The notes under the pieces were generated by a model. It had not been told where the DNA came from. It did not search any database and worked only from the letters and a program-made list of their open reading frames with translations. A program made the position numbers and the translations under genes. This document shows positions 1 through 11,117 of a stretch of 64,000 nucleotides of DNA, one piece after another; positions within the stretch are counted from its first letter, which is position 1, and each line of letters begins with the position of its first letter. The DNA comes from Lichenostomus cassidix (Eukaryota; Chordata; Aves; Passeriformes; Meliphagidae). The stretch lies in the NCBI GenBank assembly GCA_008360975.2, contig VLJF02000046.1:3720001-3784000 (forward strand). The letters run 5' to 3'.

Positions 1-416
1 GAGCAGCAGATGGCTCAGCCTGCTGCTCCCCTGGGCTTGCAGGGAGAGATCAACGCATGGCCCAGGATCACATCTCCCGGTGGGCTGAGCTGGTGAGAGA
101 CTGGGGCCAGAGAGAGAAGCTGGGGTGGGATGGGCAGGGATGAGCTGAGGCGCAGGAATATGGAAGCCTGGACAGTGAAGGGGGAATGGGTGTGGGGTCA
201 CCAGGGGACACAGAGCATCCCAGCTGGGGAATGCCCAGCACTGGTGGGGAGGGGAAGGGGGCACTTGGGCATCCCCTGGGTGGGGACTGCCAGACCTCCT
301 TGCAGCATTAGTCCCACTGATGGCATCGTGGTCACCCCGCAGCCCAATGCCCCTGTTTGCCTCTAGGGCTGGTGCTGCTCATCAGGGTGTTCTCCTGTGG
401 CTTTCCACATTAGCCT
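1..416. other. No gene recognised (left edge)
   Basis: Moderately GC-rich sequence with no domain I recognise. A 78-codon open frame at 130-366 on the plus strand has no recognisable motif and looks incidental. It may be intron or flank of the kinase-like fragments that follow. Confidence 0.4.
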
Positions 417-424
417 CTATCTCC

Positions 425-745
425 TGGAATGATTCAATCTCCCCAACAGCTCCACAATGCTGATGGAGTGTCTTAAGTGCTCACAGGCCTTCCATGATTC
501 CTGAGGGAGCAGAGGCTCCTGCCGGAGGAGGTGGCCCCAGCGCTGTTCCCCCAGGTGCTGGAGGATCCTGAGAACATCATCCTGACTGCAGGGTCCTGAG
601 AACATCATCCATGATATGTGAAGCCTGAGAACATAATATTGGAGCCAGCCACAGGTGTGGCTAAGCTGATGGACTTTGGCTGGGGCTGTTCCTCAAGGCC
701 ATAATCTACCTGACAATCACCTGGTTGTCAGGTGAGCCCAGCCCC
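425..745 (+). pseudogene. PIM-like serine/threonine kinase fragment, broken
   Basis: Read in pieces, the plus strand resembles the middle of a PIM-type kinase domain. One piece is FNLPNSSTMLMECLKCSQAF (hinge region). A second, after a stop and frame change, is EQRLLPEEVAPALFPQVLED. A third, after another stop, reads KPENIILEPATG then VAKLMDFGW, which is the catalytic-loop KPEN and DFG magnesium-binding region. PIM kinases are cytosolic survival kinases, and PIM-like copies are numerous in songbirds (established knowledge). Stops at the boundaries, the missing HRD segment and a repeated 'cctgagaacatcatcc' stretch mark it as dead. Assignment to PIM rather than another CAMK-group kinase rests on the PEEVA and LPNS motifs only. 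Confidence 0.6.
708..733. repeat. 9-bp perfect inverted repeat
   Basis: ACCTGACAA at 708-716 is matched by its reverse complement at 725-733 with an 8-base loop. It sits at the 3' edge of the PIM-like fragment. No function is assigned. Confidence 0.6.
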
Positions 746-910
746 AGGGCCTGGCTGGGCACCAAAGGTTCCCCTTTGCTGGGATTTTGATGGTTTCATT
801 CTTCAGCCACTGCCAAGTTGCTGTTTGGCACGGGGGGCCCTGTGGGGGTGGATTTTGTGGAACTGGAGGTGGCTCCTGGTCCTGCTGACAACCTGTGCCA
901 CCTCCTGGCC

Positions 911-951
911 CTGGGCTGGGGCTGGGGCTGGGGCAGGGGCAGGGGCAGGGG
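911..951 (+). repeat. G-rich hexamer microsatellite (GGGGCT/GGGGCA)n
   Basis: Runs of GGGG spaced six bases apart form a short tandem array with quadruplex potential on the plus strand. The flanks at 746-1,420 hold no gene that I recognise. Confidence 0.75.
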
Positions 952-1432
952 GAACCAACCCAGCAAAACCAAACCTTCTTAGGGGGAGCAGAGGTGGCAC
1001 TTCAGAACCCGTGTGCTGGCGGGTTTGCTTTGCAGGCTGTGGGGTGTGGGGCTGCTTCTGAGTGGTGCAGATCTGAAGTTCTCCTTGTGGGAGTGCACAG
1101 AGCCCTGCTGTGAGCTGAGAGAAGCTGCCCAGTGCTGAGAGGTCTGGAGAGAAGCAGGCTGTCAGGAGTGGCTTTGGTTGGTGTGTGTCCCTTCCAGAGG
1201 CACAGAGTTCCAAGCTGCAGCTTCAAGTGAATAAATCAAAGCCACTAAATGAACCTTGAGGGTTTCTCTAAGTGGCCACTTCCATCCTTCCTTAGCTACA
1301 GCTCTGAGGAAACAGAGCACAGCCACTTTTCCAGCACCATTCCACAGCACTTTGTCAGCTTGAGAGTGTGGAATTCTTGCGCTTGGTTTCCTCATTCCAG
1401 CTGCCTTTAGCAGACTTTGTTTTTGTCCTCAG

Positions 1433-1653
1433 CTGATTTTGGCCTCTCTGCCCAGCTTGGCCCTGAGCAGGATAAATGGAGTTCAATGGTAGGGACTGCT
1501 CAGGGGATGGCCCCTGCTGGGAGCAGTGGTGCTCAGGGCCCCAAGGTGGACATCTGGTCACTTGGGATGGTAGCAGTAGAGATGGTGGAAGGAGAACCTC
1601 CTTACTTTAGGGAACTCAGGAACTCCTTTTCAACTCCATTGAAAAGGAGTTAT
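1433..1653 (+). pseudogene. PAK-like kinase exon fragment
   Basis: A 3' splice-acceptor-like tract (tttttgtcctcag) precedes an open frame reading [22 protein letters not shown], and further on [20 protein letters not shown] then PPYFRE. This is the activation segment and following helix of a p21-activated kinase (PAK1/PAK3 type: DFG, PEQ.K.S.MVGT, VDIWSLG). The APE motif is altered (MAPAG), and the homology stops abruptly at a 13-bp hairpin at 1,621-1,651. PAKs are CDC42/RAC effectors acting in the cytoplasm. With the APE glutamate lost and no neighbouring kinase exons, it is most likely a pseudogene or dead duplicate. PAK3-like copies are multi-copy in songbirds, which fits. Confidence 0.65.
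1621..1651. repeat. 13-bp perfect hairpin
   Basis: AACTCCTTTTCAA at 1,621-1,633 and its exact reverse complement at 1,639-1,651 flank a 5-base loop. It coincides with the end of PAK homology. Confidence 0.8.
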
Positions 1654-1654
1654 A

Positions 1655-2500
1655 CCATATTTAGCTAGGAATCTTGTAGTCCTTTAATTTCATAGGGAGC
1701 TGTGCCATGGTGAGTTAAGGGATTTATGGTTTTGTGACTTTGCTATATCAGATGTTTTCAGTCTAGATCTGTGTTTAGTTTAACAAGATAAACACCCTGA
1801 GAAAATTAGGGGGTAACTTTTAAGGCCTAGACACTCCAGAATGCTTGACTAATGCATTGCACCTGGTGAGGTGTAATTTCAAAAGCCTATATACACTAGA
1901 GAGATTAACCAGTAGAGGATTGTTTAGCTAAGAGATTGAATTTATTAGAGAATTGTTAAAGTAGAGAAGGTCTAAGTTATCCTTTAACTAGAAATAGCTG
2001 AGTTCTCATAACAATAATTAAAGCTGTAAGGTTTAAAAATCTGGGACTCAGCAGAATTGGACCACACAGGCACTGAAGGAGGGCAGGCTGCAAGAGTTGA
2101 CCTACAGGACTTTGTTACTTTATTTTCTGATAAAGTAACAAAAGCCCCCTCCCCAAAATTACCAGAAAAGGGCTCTAGATGACAGCCTTGTTCCACGGAA
2201 GAACAGCAAAGGGAACCTGGATACTTACCTTGTGGCAGGACAGGTTGCGTGGACTCAGGAGTGGAGGTGGGGGAGGGGGGCATGGGAAAGTCTTGAGTGT
2301 TGCAATGTAGATAAACCCTGGGAAGTGCTTGTTTCATTGGACATGATTTTTGGCAAATGAATTTCCATGTCCCTGATTTTGGCCAAGGTCATTTTTGTAA
2401 TGTTCTACTCAGCGAGCCTTTAGCTGCTGAGTTCTAACGTTCTTTGTTTCACCATGGCAAGAGGCAAATTTTTGAGGGTTACTTTCCAACATGTTGTCTG
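1655..2500. other. AT-leaning intergenic sequence, no gene recognised
   Basis: No coding or repeat family recognised, apart from the separate 13-bp hairpin at 2,111-2,142. Confidence 0.4.
2111..2142. repeat. 13-bp perfect hairpin
   Basis: TTTGTTACTTTAT at 2,111-2,123 is reverse-complemented exactly at 2,130-2,142 with a 6-base loop. Confidence 0.8.
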
Positions 2501-2514
2501 TCTTCCCTAATTCC

Positions 2515-2860
2515 TGCTTGGATGAGAAAGACCAGTCATCACCATAAGAAGAAAAGCATGGAGCCCCAGTGTTTCGAAGGCAGATGGAAGGCAACCACCA
2601 GAGACCAAGGCAGCCAAATCTGTCTGCTCTGGTAGCTTTTGTCTGGGAGAAACCCTGGCATATAGGGAATTTTGGAAGAGTACCAATTTCAGCCATGAGC
2701 ACCTGGACAGAAGAAATGATTCTTCTCCATAAGAAGGAATGCATGGACCTCCAGTGTTTAAGGGGCAGATGAGAAGCAACCCTTGCCAAGGTCAGCTGGA
2801 CCAAAAAGGTGGCCTTTGGGAGGCCAAGCCAGCCAGACCTGTTCCATGTTCCATGCTCCC
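2515..2860 (+). repeat. Diverged tandem duplication of about 190 bp
   Basis: The stretch around 2,525-2,600 (ccataagaagaaaagcatgg, then ccccagtgttt and ggcagatg) recurs in altered form at about 2,715-2,785 (ccataagaaggaatgcatgg, then cctccagtgttt and ggcagatg). It leads into the minisatellite. Confidence 0.6.
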
Positions 2861-4985
2861 TTTGACCCATGGGGCCCTGCAGTGTCACATTTACCCCTTG
2901 GTTCCATTCAGCCCTGTAGTGTCAGATTGCATCCTTGGTTCCACAAGGCCCCATTGCGTCACTGCGCCTTTTTTTCCATAGGGTTCTGTAGTGTCACAAT
3001 GGCCCCTTGCTTCCGTGAGGCCTTGCAGTGTGAAAATGGTTTCCTTGGTTCCATGGAGCTGCACAATGACAAAATGGCCCCTTGGTTCCTTGAGGCCTCA
3101 GAGTGTCATAGTGGTCTCCATGATTCCATATAGTCCTGCAGTGTCACAATGGCCCCACAGATCTGTTGTGCTCCTCAGGATCACAGTGTCCTTTTGGCTG
3201 CATGAGGCGCAGCTGTGTCACACTGGCACCTTGCTTCCATGAGGCCTTGCAGTGCCACAGTGGTCTCCTTGGTACTACAGTATCACAATGAACCCTTAGT
3301 TCCATGGGGACTCACAGTGTCAGAATGGTCTCATTGCTTCCATGAGGTCCTGTAGTGTCACAATGGACTCTTTGGTTCCACAAGGTCCTGCTTGATTCAA
3401 CAGAGCCTTGATGTGTCATAATGGTCTCCAGTATTCCATGAAGCCCCACAATGTCAGAATGGACCTTTTGTTCTATGAGTCCTCACGCTGTTAGATGAAT
3501 CCTTAGTTCTATGGGGACTAGTAGTGTCAGAATGGTCCCTTTGGTTCAGTAGTGCCACACAGTGCCACAATTGCCCCTTGGCCTGACAAGACCCCATAGT
3601 GTCACTATGGTTCCTTGCCTCCATGAGGCCTTGTAATGTCACAATGGATTCCTTGGATCCGTGGGGCTGCAAAGTATCACAATGGCTCCTTGGTTCCATT
3701 GAGTCCCATAGGGTCACTATGGTCCTCTTGGTTCAACAAGGCCCTGAAGTGCTATAAGTGCTTGGTTCCATGAGGTCTTGAAGTATAAAAATGGCCTCCA
3801 TGGTTTCATGAGGCCCTGTAGTGCCACAATGATCTTCTTGATTCTTCACTCCCTTGGTCTCTTGGAGCCCCACAGTGTCACTATTGTGGCCTTGGTTCCA
3901 TGAGGCCCTGCAGTGCCCCAGTAGTCCTTTGGTTCCATGAGGCCTCAAAGTGTCGTAATGGTCTCCATGGTTCCATGAGGCCCCACTGGCTCATGATGGC
4001 TTCCTTGGTTCCATGCTGTCCTGTAATGTAACAGTGGTCTCCTTGGTTCCATGGTGTCAGAATGGACCCTTTGTCCCATGGAGCTCAAAAGTGTCACCAC
4101 GGTCCCCTTGATTCCATGAGGCCCTGCCACACTACAGTGGCCCCTTGGTTATATGAGGCCCTGCAGTGTCACAATTGGCACCTCGGTTCTATGAGGCCCA
4201 GCAGTATCAGAATGGCCCCTTTGCTCCACGGAGAACCGCAGTGTCACTATGGCTCCTTAGCTCCATGTGGCCCCACAGTGTCACCATGGACCCTTGGTTC
4301 CATGAGGCCTTGCTGTGTCACAATGGAATTTTAGTTCCATGAGCTTTCATACTGTCAGCCATGGTCTCCTTGGTTCTGCAGAGTCCCCATGGATTCCTTT
4401 TTCCATGAGGTTCCCTAGCATAACATGGTCACCTTGATTCCATGAGGCCCTGCTATATCACAATGGACCCATGGTTCCAGGAGGTTCCATAGTTTCACCG
4501 TGGTTGCCTTGGATCTGCAGTATAACAATGGACCATTGGTTCCATGCAGCCCTGACGTGTTACAATGGCTTTTTGGTTCCATGTGGCCCCACAGTGTCAC
4601 AATGGACCCTTGGTGTCATGGGTTTCCATACTGTTTACAATGGTTCCTTTGTTCCAATGCGGACTTGCTGTGTCAAAATAGACCCTTGGTTCCTTGAAGC
4701 TCTTCAGTGTCACAATGGCCTCTTGGTTCCATGAGGTTCCATAGAGTCACAGTGGTCTCCTTAGTGTCATGAGGTCCTGCTGTGTCACAGTGGACCCATG
4801 GTTCAATGATGCCCATCTCTGTCACAATGGACTTTTGGTTCCATGGGGTTCTGTATTGTCAGCAATGATCTCCTTGGTTCCATGGGCCCTCACAGTGTCA
4901 AAATGTTTCCTTGGTTCCATGGGGTTCCACTGTGTCACTGTGGACTCCTTGGTACTGTGTGGCCTTGCTTTCATCAAATTGACAA
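2860..4985 (+). repeat. ~38-bp minisatellite array 1 (upstream of OR copy A)
   Basis: More than 50 diverged units of roughly 38 bp share the core 'ggttccatgaggccctgcag' followed by 'tgtcacaatgg'. All three frames stay open in patches because the unit lacks fixed stops, giving spurious short ORFs of SMRPCSVTM type. The same family recurs at 11.1, 28.6, 32.3, 38.4, 51.1 and 58.0 kb, bracketing each OR unit. Confidence 0.9.
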
Positions 4986-5030
4986 ATTATCAGAATAAGA
5001 CTCCGTAACACTAGTTTGGTATTTAAGAGG
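4972..5030. repeat. Terminal-repeat-like edge of minisatellite array 1
   Basis: The sequence catcaaattgacaaattatc followed by agaataagactccgtaacac and tagtttggtatttaa resembles the edges of the arrays at 38.4/40.3 kb and 51.1/52.4 kb, including the ACTCC.TAACAC core. Confidence 0.45.
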
Positions 5031-5031
5031 C

Positions 5032-5086
5032 CATCATATATTCATCATATATTCATCATATATTCATCATATATTCATCGTATAAT
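5032..5086 (+). repeat. Nonanucleotide microsatellite (ATATTCATC)n
   Basis: About five copies of atattcatc follow directly after the minisatellite edge. Confidence 0.85.
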
Positions 5087-5099
5087 TTATCATTTACTG

Positions 5100-7732
5100 A
5101 GGTCCAATGGGAGATAATTCCTAACCTTACAGGGACACCTGATTCCACAAGTGTATTGCTTATATACAGTTGCTACATGTGTATTACAATTTCACCATTA
5201 CCATAAAACCCACCCAAATTTCCAGGTTTAGTCCTTATTTTTTCTGTCACTGCAACCTTCAACCACATGTCCTCTTCTTCTCTTCCAACCATCCTCGCTG
5301 GGAAATCAGCCCCTGCATGCCTTCTTTCCCTGCTGAAAGTTCACAGGCATAGCAAAAATTGAATTAACCCTTCTGGTATCAAGCCCAAGGCAGAGGCAGG
5401 CAGGACGCAGAGCTGTCAGCAAAGGAAGGGCCAGCGAGGTGGGGCAGCCGGGGGATGACGACAGCCTGCAGGGACAGAGGCACAGGGCATGGACAGTGTA
5501 GGACAGCCTGGGCTGGAGAGGGCAGAGGGATGTGCAGGAGCTGCAAGGCCCTGACAGAGCCAACTTGTGCAGCACTTTGGCCATGGCTGCTGTCCCTGGC
5601 CCTGAGGCCATGAGGAGGACACAAGTGACCCTTGCAGCCCTGGGGCCTCATTGCCTCCTTGTCCCTGCCCAGCAGCCTGGCAGGGGCTGCCCCATGGTCC
5701 TGCCCTTGGCATTGCACATCCCCACATGCCAGTGCCCCGGGAAGAGCCCTGAGCACTGAGGGAGGGACAGGATCTGCCTTGCCAGGGGCTGGGGCTCAGG
5801 CCTTGGCCCTTTGCATTCCTGAAACACATCCAGGTTTGCTCAGCATCAGAGACACCTTTGCCTTGTTTGTCCCCAGCTGTCATCACTGCCTCCAGTGTTC
5901 TGCTCTACCTGGAAACTGGGGATACTTTCTCACTTGTGTCCCTCAGAGGGAACCATTAAAAGTAAAAGAAACCTTTGAGTTTGAATCTGAGTTCTTGAGA
6001 AGTTTTTTGAAAACTCTCAGGGACTGATTAAACTATAAAAAACACCAAATCCCCAAGAGTCTCATTAAAGTCCTTGTGCTGTTGCTGTGCTGCTGAGCTG
6101 GGCTGGGTTCCTGGCACAGAGGATCTCCTGGCAACCAAGAAGAGCTTCAAAGAAGCAGCTCTGCTGAGGAGCAGTTTCTCTCCCAGCCCAGCAGGGCTGA
6201 GGGTGCTGCCTGCAGGTACCTGAGAGGAGTGAAGCAGACAGAGGCTTAAAGCAACTGGAAGGACAATTCTGAGCTTATTCATGGAGAAATCGTCACAGCT
6301 TCTGACACAGTAAGTCTCTGGCTGCAGGGATCTCCTAAAGCTGAAATGTGACAGCACTGATATGACTGTAAGGATGGCTCTGCTGGTGTTTCTGGTTTGG
6401 GGGAGGATGTGCTGCAGAGCGGGGCTGCCCTGGGCACCGTCAGAGGGACAGGGCAGGACAGCTCCTGCTGCCAGGGATGGCTGCAGGCTGGGAAGGTGGG
6501 GGTGCAGCCAGGGGTGCCCAGGGCTGTCCTGCAGAGCAGCTCCTGCAGCCCTGAGGGCTCTTTGGCAGGGCAGGGGATCTGCCAGCTGCCCTGAGCAGCA
6601 GAGCTCTTGTGTCCCCTGGCAGCCAGCACAGCCCTCAGCCCGGGGGCTCGGGGCCCTCAGTCCCCTCCTGGGCCGGCAGAGCAGCACCAGAGATGAAGGG
6701 CATCTCTCCTGCCATTGCCCATTCCCTGCTGACCAGGGCCTGAGGGCGACTGTCCTGCACTGCTGCTGCCTGCGAGGGGCTGTGCAGGGCTGGGCAGGGA
6801 AAGGCTTTTCCTCAGGGCTTGGCTGTCTCTCTCCTTGCCTTGCTCAGGTGCTCCTGGCATTGCTGACAGGCTCTCTGGCAATGGCAGTTGCAGCTGCAGG
6901 GTCAGGCGCAGCCCTTGGGGCTCCTCCTGTGCAGGGTGAGCACAGCAATGAGGTGTCCCAGCTCCCTCTGCCCTGGGCAGCTCTGGGCAGGGCAGGCTGG
7001 CAGGCTGGCAATGAAATGACTCTCCTCAAGCAGTTCCATGGCCAGGACCCTTGGTGTGTCCTCGGGGTGTCCATCCAAGCTGGGAGCTGCCTTCCAGGGG
7101 ACACTGGGGGACAGGAGTGTCCTTGGCCAGCAGTGGGGCTGAGACTCTGAGAAAGGCTGAGCCATTTGGCTCTGCTGTGAGTCCCTCTGCTCTCAGCTGT
7201 GTCAGGCTGATTTTCAGGGGAACACAGTGAGTGCCCTTGGTCTCAGAAAGGGCAGCTGGGAACAGATGGAGCAACAGAGAAGCTCCCCTCAACCTTCACT
7301 GAGTTACAGCCAATCCTCTTGCCTTGCACAGTTCTCTCTGTTCACCCTGAGCACAGCAGGAAATCCTCTCCAACTGCCTTTGGCTGTCACTGTTCCTTAG
7401 CCCTGGGACAGGAGATGCTGCCAAGCTCCTCTGCCTTAGGGGCAGTTTGGTCTGACAAAGTCCAACCCAGGACTGGTCCCTGTCCCCCATTGCCATGACC
7501 CCACTGCTGCAGAGCAGAGCTGACTCCTCCGAGTCCATGGGCAGAGCCACTGCTTGTCACAGCAACAGGGCCAGATCCCAGCAGAGCTCCAGGCCTGGGG
7601 CTGGAGGAAGAGCTCTGAGAAAAGGGAAATTGGGTGGCACAGAGTGGCAGGGGCAGGGCTGGGAGAATGGGCTTTGATATTGTTCAGGAAAGTCCCCTCT
7701 GACTTCTCACTGTCCTTTTCTCCTTGAACAGG
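5100..7732 (+). repeat. Conserved upstream block of OR unit, copy A
   Basis: This segment recurs in direct orientation at about 52,455-54,050 and inverted at about 36,290-38,345. It holds several medium ORFs on both strands, none with a recognisable domain, and the frames do not stay open across copies. I treat it as noncoding 5' flank. It ends at an OR-type splice acceptor (tccttttctccttgaacag) at 7,714-7,732, shared in form with copy B but not copy C. Confidence 0.7.
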
Positions 7733-7754
7733 TCCCCATGGCCAGAGGATCAAA

Positions 7755-8687
7755 ATGTCCAACAGCAGCTCCATCAGCCACTTCCTCCTCCTGCCATTCG
7801 CAGACACACGGCAGCTGCAGCTCCTGCACTTCTGCCTCTTCCTGGGCATCTCCCTGGCTGCCCTCCTGGCCAACAGCCTCATCATCAGCGCTGTAGCCTG
7901 GAACCACCACCTGCACACCCCCATGTTCTTCTTCCTGCTCAACCTGGCCCTGGCTGACCTGGGCTCCATCTGCACCACTGTCCCCAAAGCCATGCACAAT
8001 TCCCTCTGGGACACCAGGGACATCTGCTACTCAGGATGTGCTGCACAGCTATTTACTTTTGTCTTTTTCATTTCAACAGAATTTTCCCTCCTCACCATCA
8101 TGAGCTATGACCGCTATGTGTCCATCTGCAAACCCCTGCACTATGGGACCCTCCTGAACAGCAGAGCTTGTGCCCACATGGCAGCAGCTGCCTGGGCCAG
8201 TGGCTTTCTCAACGCTCTGCTGCACACAGCCAATACATTTTCCCTGCCCCTGTGCCATGGCAATGCCCTGGGCCAGTTCTTCTGTGAAATCCCACACATC
8301 CTCAAGCTCTCCTGCTCACACTCCAAACTCAGGGAACTTGGGCTCCTTGTGGTTGGTATCTGTTTAGGGTTTCGGTGTTTTGTGTTCATAGTTTTCTCCT
8401 ATGTGCAGATCTTCAGGGCTGTGCTGAGGATCCCCTCTGAGCAGGGACGGCACAAAGCCTTTTCCACATGCCTGCCTCACCTGGCTGTGGTCTCCCTGTT
8501 TATGAGCACTGGCATTTTTGCCTACCTGAAGCCTCCCTCCATCTCTTCCCCATCCCTGGATCTGGCACTGTCAGTTCTGTACTCAGTGGTACCTCCAATA
8601 CTGAACCCTCTCATCTACAGCCTGAGGAACCAGGAGCTCAAGGCTGCAGTGTGGAGACTGATGGCTGGACGATTTCAGAAACATTAA
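7755..8687 (+). CDS. Olfactory receptor, OR14-like (copy A)
   Basis: Intact 310-residue, single-coding-exon class A GPCR, expected to detect odorants at the cilia of olfactory neurons through G-olf. The start at MSNSSS is conserved in all three copies and lies 22 bp after an acceptor AG, as in OR genes with a noncoding 5' exon. Visible features are an N-glycosylation site at N3, LHTPMFFFL (residues 53-61) in IC loop 1/TM2, MSYDRYVSICKPLHY (116-130) at the end of TM3, a TM3 cysteine C95 with ECL2 cysteine C177 (FFCEIP), KAFSTCLPHL (234-243) before TM6, and PILNPLIYSLRN (281-292) in TM7. The length is normal and there is no frameshift. AATAAA lies at 8,785. The wording and motifs match avian gamma-c (family 14) receptors; the exact subfamily is not assignable by eye. 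Confidence 0.93.
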   Translation: MSNSSSISHFLLLPFADTRQLQLLHFCLFLGISLAALLANSLIISAVAWNHHLHTPMFFFLLNLALADLGSICTTVPKAMHNSLWDTRDICYSGCAAQLFTFVFFISTEFSLLTIMSYDRYVSICKPLHYGTLLNSRACAHMAAAAWASGFLNALLHTANTFSLPLCHGNALGQFFCEIPHILKLSCSHSKLRELGLLVVGICLGFRCFVFIVFSYVQIFRAVLRIPSEQGRHKAFSTCLPHLAVVSLFMSTGIFAYLKPPSISSPSLDLALSVLYSVVPPILNPLIYSLRNQELKAAVWRLMAGRFQKH

Positions 8688-8784
8688 GCTGGTTGCCAAT
8701 ATCCACAAATCACTTGCTATATGAGTAATATTTGTAAGTTCTTGTTGGTTTTTTTTCTTTTATTTTAGTTTTTTAACATCCACA

Positions 8785-8790
8785 AATAAA
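8785..8790 (+). promoter_or_regulatory. AATAAA polyadenylation signal, OR copy A
   Basis: Located 98 bp after the stop codon. The equivalent signal is present in copies B and C, supporting a short 3' UTR. Confidence 0.6.
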
Positions 8791-8799
8791 GTTAATTGT

Positions 8800-10212
8800 G
8801 CTATTTCTTTTTTTCTTTTTCCCCACCTTTGTGGTGGTCACAGTCTCTGTCAATGAGGAGTTGTGCTCTCAGTGGCTTTAAACAAACTAAAGGATCTCCC
8901 AGCCAAGTTTTCACCAGAGATCCCCCTTTGTTCCCTTCTGTGGAGCTGCAGCAGCAATGTCTGTGTGCAGAGCTGGGGCAGATCAGGGGTGGCACAGCAG
9001 CTGTGCCAAGGAGCAGCAGCACTTGGTGTTGCCAGTGCTGCTCCCGTGCCACTGCCCCGCTGCCCTGCTGCCCCTCGTGTTGCTGTAGGGCCTGAGTGCT
9101 CTCGGGGTCGCTGCCAGTGCTGGGGGTGGCAGTGCCGGGGCTGCAGCAGGGACAGGCCATGGGCACTGCTGGGGCACAGCTGACGCCTCGAGGCTCCTTG
9201 CCCAGGCTCTCTCCAGAACACGCCCAGGCCAATGCTGAGCAGAGAAAACCCCCGTGAGCAGCTGCAGGGTGGCCGTGGGCAGGCTGGGGGCAAACAGCAT
9301 GGCTGGGGCTCTGCAAGGTCCCTGGGGGAGCCGGGAAGGAGCAGCAGAGCAGGGGCTGATCCATCCCCACTGCGCTGGACAGCCCAGGGCAGCGTCCCAG
9401 AGCGTCCTCATGGAGCTGCCAACAACATCCCCCCTTGGCAGCCCTGGCCTCTCCCCCAGCTCCCAGAGCTGCTTGATCCTTCCAGGCAGAGACACAGCAG
9501 CACTGGCTCAGGAGCCCTGTTTGCATTGCACACAGCAGGCGTGAGCACCCCATGCTGTTGGTGTGGGGAGATGAACCTGAGTGAGCACAAACACCATCAG
9601 CCCTGGGGGCCAGCAAGGGCTGGGGATGGGAGGGAAACCACTCAGCTTTGTTGTGACCTCTGAAGTCAGCCAGAAAGTTTGTTCCCATGAGCTGTGAGTT
9701 TCCTGTCCCACTGCAGACGTTGTTGCTCAGAGCCAGAGCTGCCTGGCAGCCACCCCCAAACAGCCCTGAGCATTTCCTTTGCTTCACCTTTGCTTTCTTT
9801 CCTCTTTCCTGCTCCACATTTCTTCCTCTTGCCCATCCCTGTCCCCTCCCCTGCAAACAGCCCATCCCTGTTTGCCCTTTCCTCTCTGGCCCCACTCTCC
9901 ATTTCAGTTCCTGACTTGGCACCATGGGAACATCCCTTGGTGAGGAGGATCATCCTACAAGTACTTCATGAATTGTCTGCAGGGTCCTGCAGTGCCTCGT
10001 GCTGTTCCCTTGCCAGAGGCAGCACAGGCCAGGGGGGCACATCTGGACTGCTGTGTGTGGCTGTGAGGCTCCCTGTTGTGGGGCAGTGAGGAGGAGCTGG
10101 AGAGGCTCTGCAGGACTGACAGGATGGGCTTTGGGGCCTGTGGGGAGAAGCTGAGGGCCATGGGCTGCTGGACCTTCTGAAGAGGAGGCCCAGGGCTCAT
10201 CCTGCAACTGCT
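8800..10212 (+). repeat. Conserved downstream block of OR unit, copy A
   Basis: Repeated inverted at 33,730-35,150 and direct at 56,000-57,425 with high identity. A 374-codon frame on the minus strand (8,801-9,925) is interrupted in the other copies (at 34,725 and 56,825), so it is not a conserved protein. GC-rich, with no recognised domain. Confidence 0.7.
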
Positions 10213-10225
10213 TCAAGAGTGCTTT

Positions 10226-10862
10226 CAGAGAATCACAGAATCAGTGAGGTTGGAAAAGACCTTTGAGATCATCACGTCCAACCTGTGACCTAACAGCACC
10301 TTGTCTGCCCTGAGCCTCCTCTTCTCCAGGATAAACAACCCCAGCTCCAAACTCAGCCACTCCTCACAGCACTTGTGTTCCAGACCCTTCCCCAGCCTTG
10401 TTGCCCTTCTCTGGACACGCTCCAGCCCCTCAATGTCCTTCCTAAACTGGGGGCTCAGAACTGGACACAGCACTCGAGGTGAGGCCTCACCAGTGCTGAG
10501 TACAGGGGAAGAATCACTGCCCTGCTCCTGCTGGCCACACCATTCCTGATCCAGGCCAGCTGCCATTGGCCTCCTTGGCCACCTGGGCACACTGCTGGCT
10601 CATGTCCAGCCTGCTGTCCATCAGTGCCCCCAGGTCCCTTTCTGCCTGGCCACTGTCCAGCCACTCTGTCCCCAGCCTGTAGCACTGCAGGGGTTGTTGT
10701 GGCCAAAGTGCAGGACCTGGCACTTGGTCTAGTTAAAGCTGACATTGTTGGATTTGTCCCCTGGATCCAGCCTGTCCAGGTCCCTCTGCAGAGCCCTCCT
10801 GCCCTCCAGCAGATTTACAATCCCACCCAGCTGGCTGGGGGTTTGTCTCCTGGGCATCAGTG
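10226..10862 (-). mobile_element. CR1 LINE fragment (3' part of ORF2 and tail)
   Basis: On the minus strand the end of a CR1 ORF2 reads CVQF.AP..R.DIEGLE and [16 protein letters not shown], and the element ends with the CR1-type ATTCTGTGATTCT tail near 10,226. Homologous copies lie at 33,120-33,725 (plus) and 57,433-58,035 (minus). It is 5' truncated, as is usual for CR1. Confidence 0.88.
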
Positions 10863-10867
10863 ACAGG

Positions 10868-11117
10868 ACACGAGAATACAGCCTTAAGCTGAACTAGGGG
10901 ATGTTTAAGCTGGACATTAGGAAAAGATTCTTCATAGAAAGAGCGATTGGGCATTGGAACGGGCTGCCCAGGGAGGTGGTGGAGTCACTGTCCCGGGAGG
11001 AGTTTAAGACTGGATGTGGCACTTGGTGTCATGGTCTGGGTGACAAAGGGCTGTTGGGTCACAGATTGGACTTGATGATCTGAATGTTCTTCTCTAACCT
11101 GGTTGATTCTGTGATGA
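10868..11117 (+). mobile_element. CR1 LINE 3' end (plus strand)
   Basis: Includes the characteristic CR1 3' region (ggcattggaacgggctgccc, then agggaggtggtggagtca) and ends in attctgtgatgattgtg. It abuts the minus-strand CR1 head to head, so two fragments face apart. Confidence 0.8.

Noticed and set aside
2860..4985. Possible CRISPR-like array of regularly spaced repeats
   Set aside because: Units are contiguous and diverged without unique spacers, in a vertebrate context. It is a minisatellite.
8801..9925. 374-codon minus-strand ORF downstream of OR copy A
   Set aside because: Interrupted or shortened in the two other copies of the block, antisense GC-rich composition, no motif.
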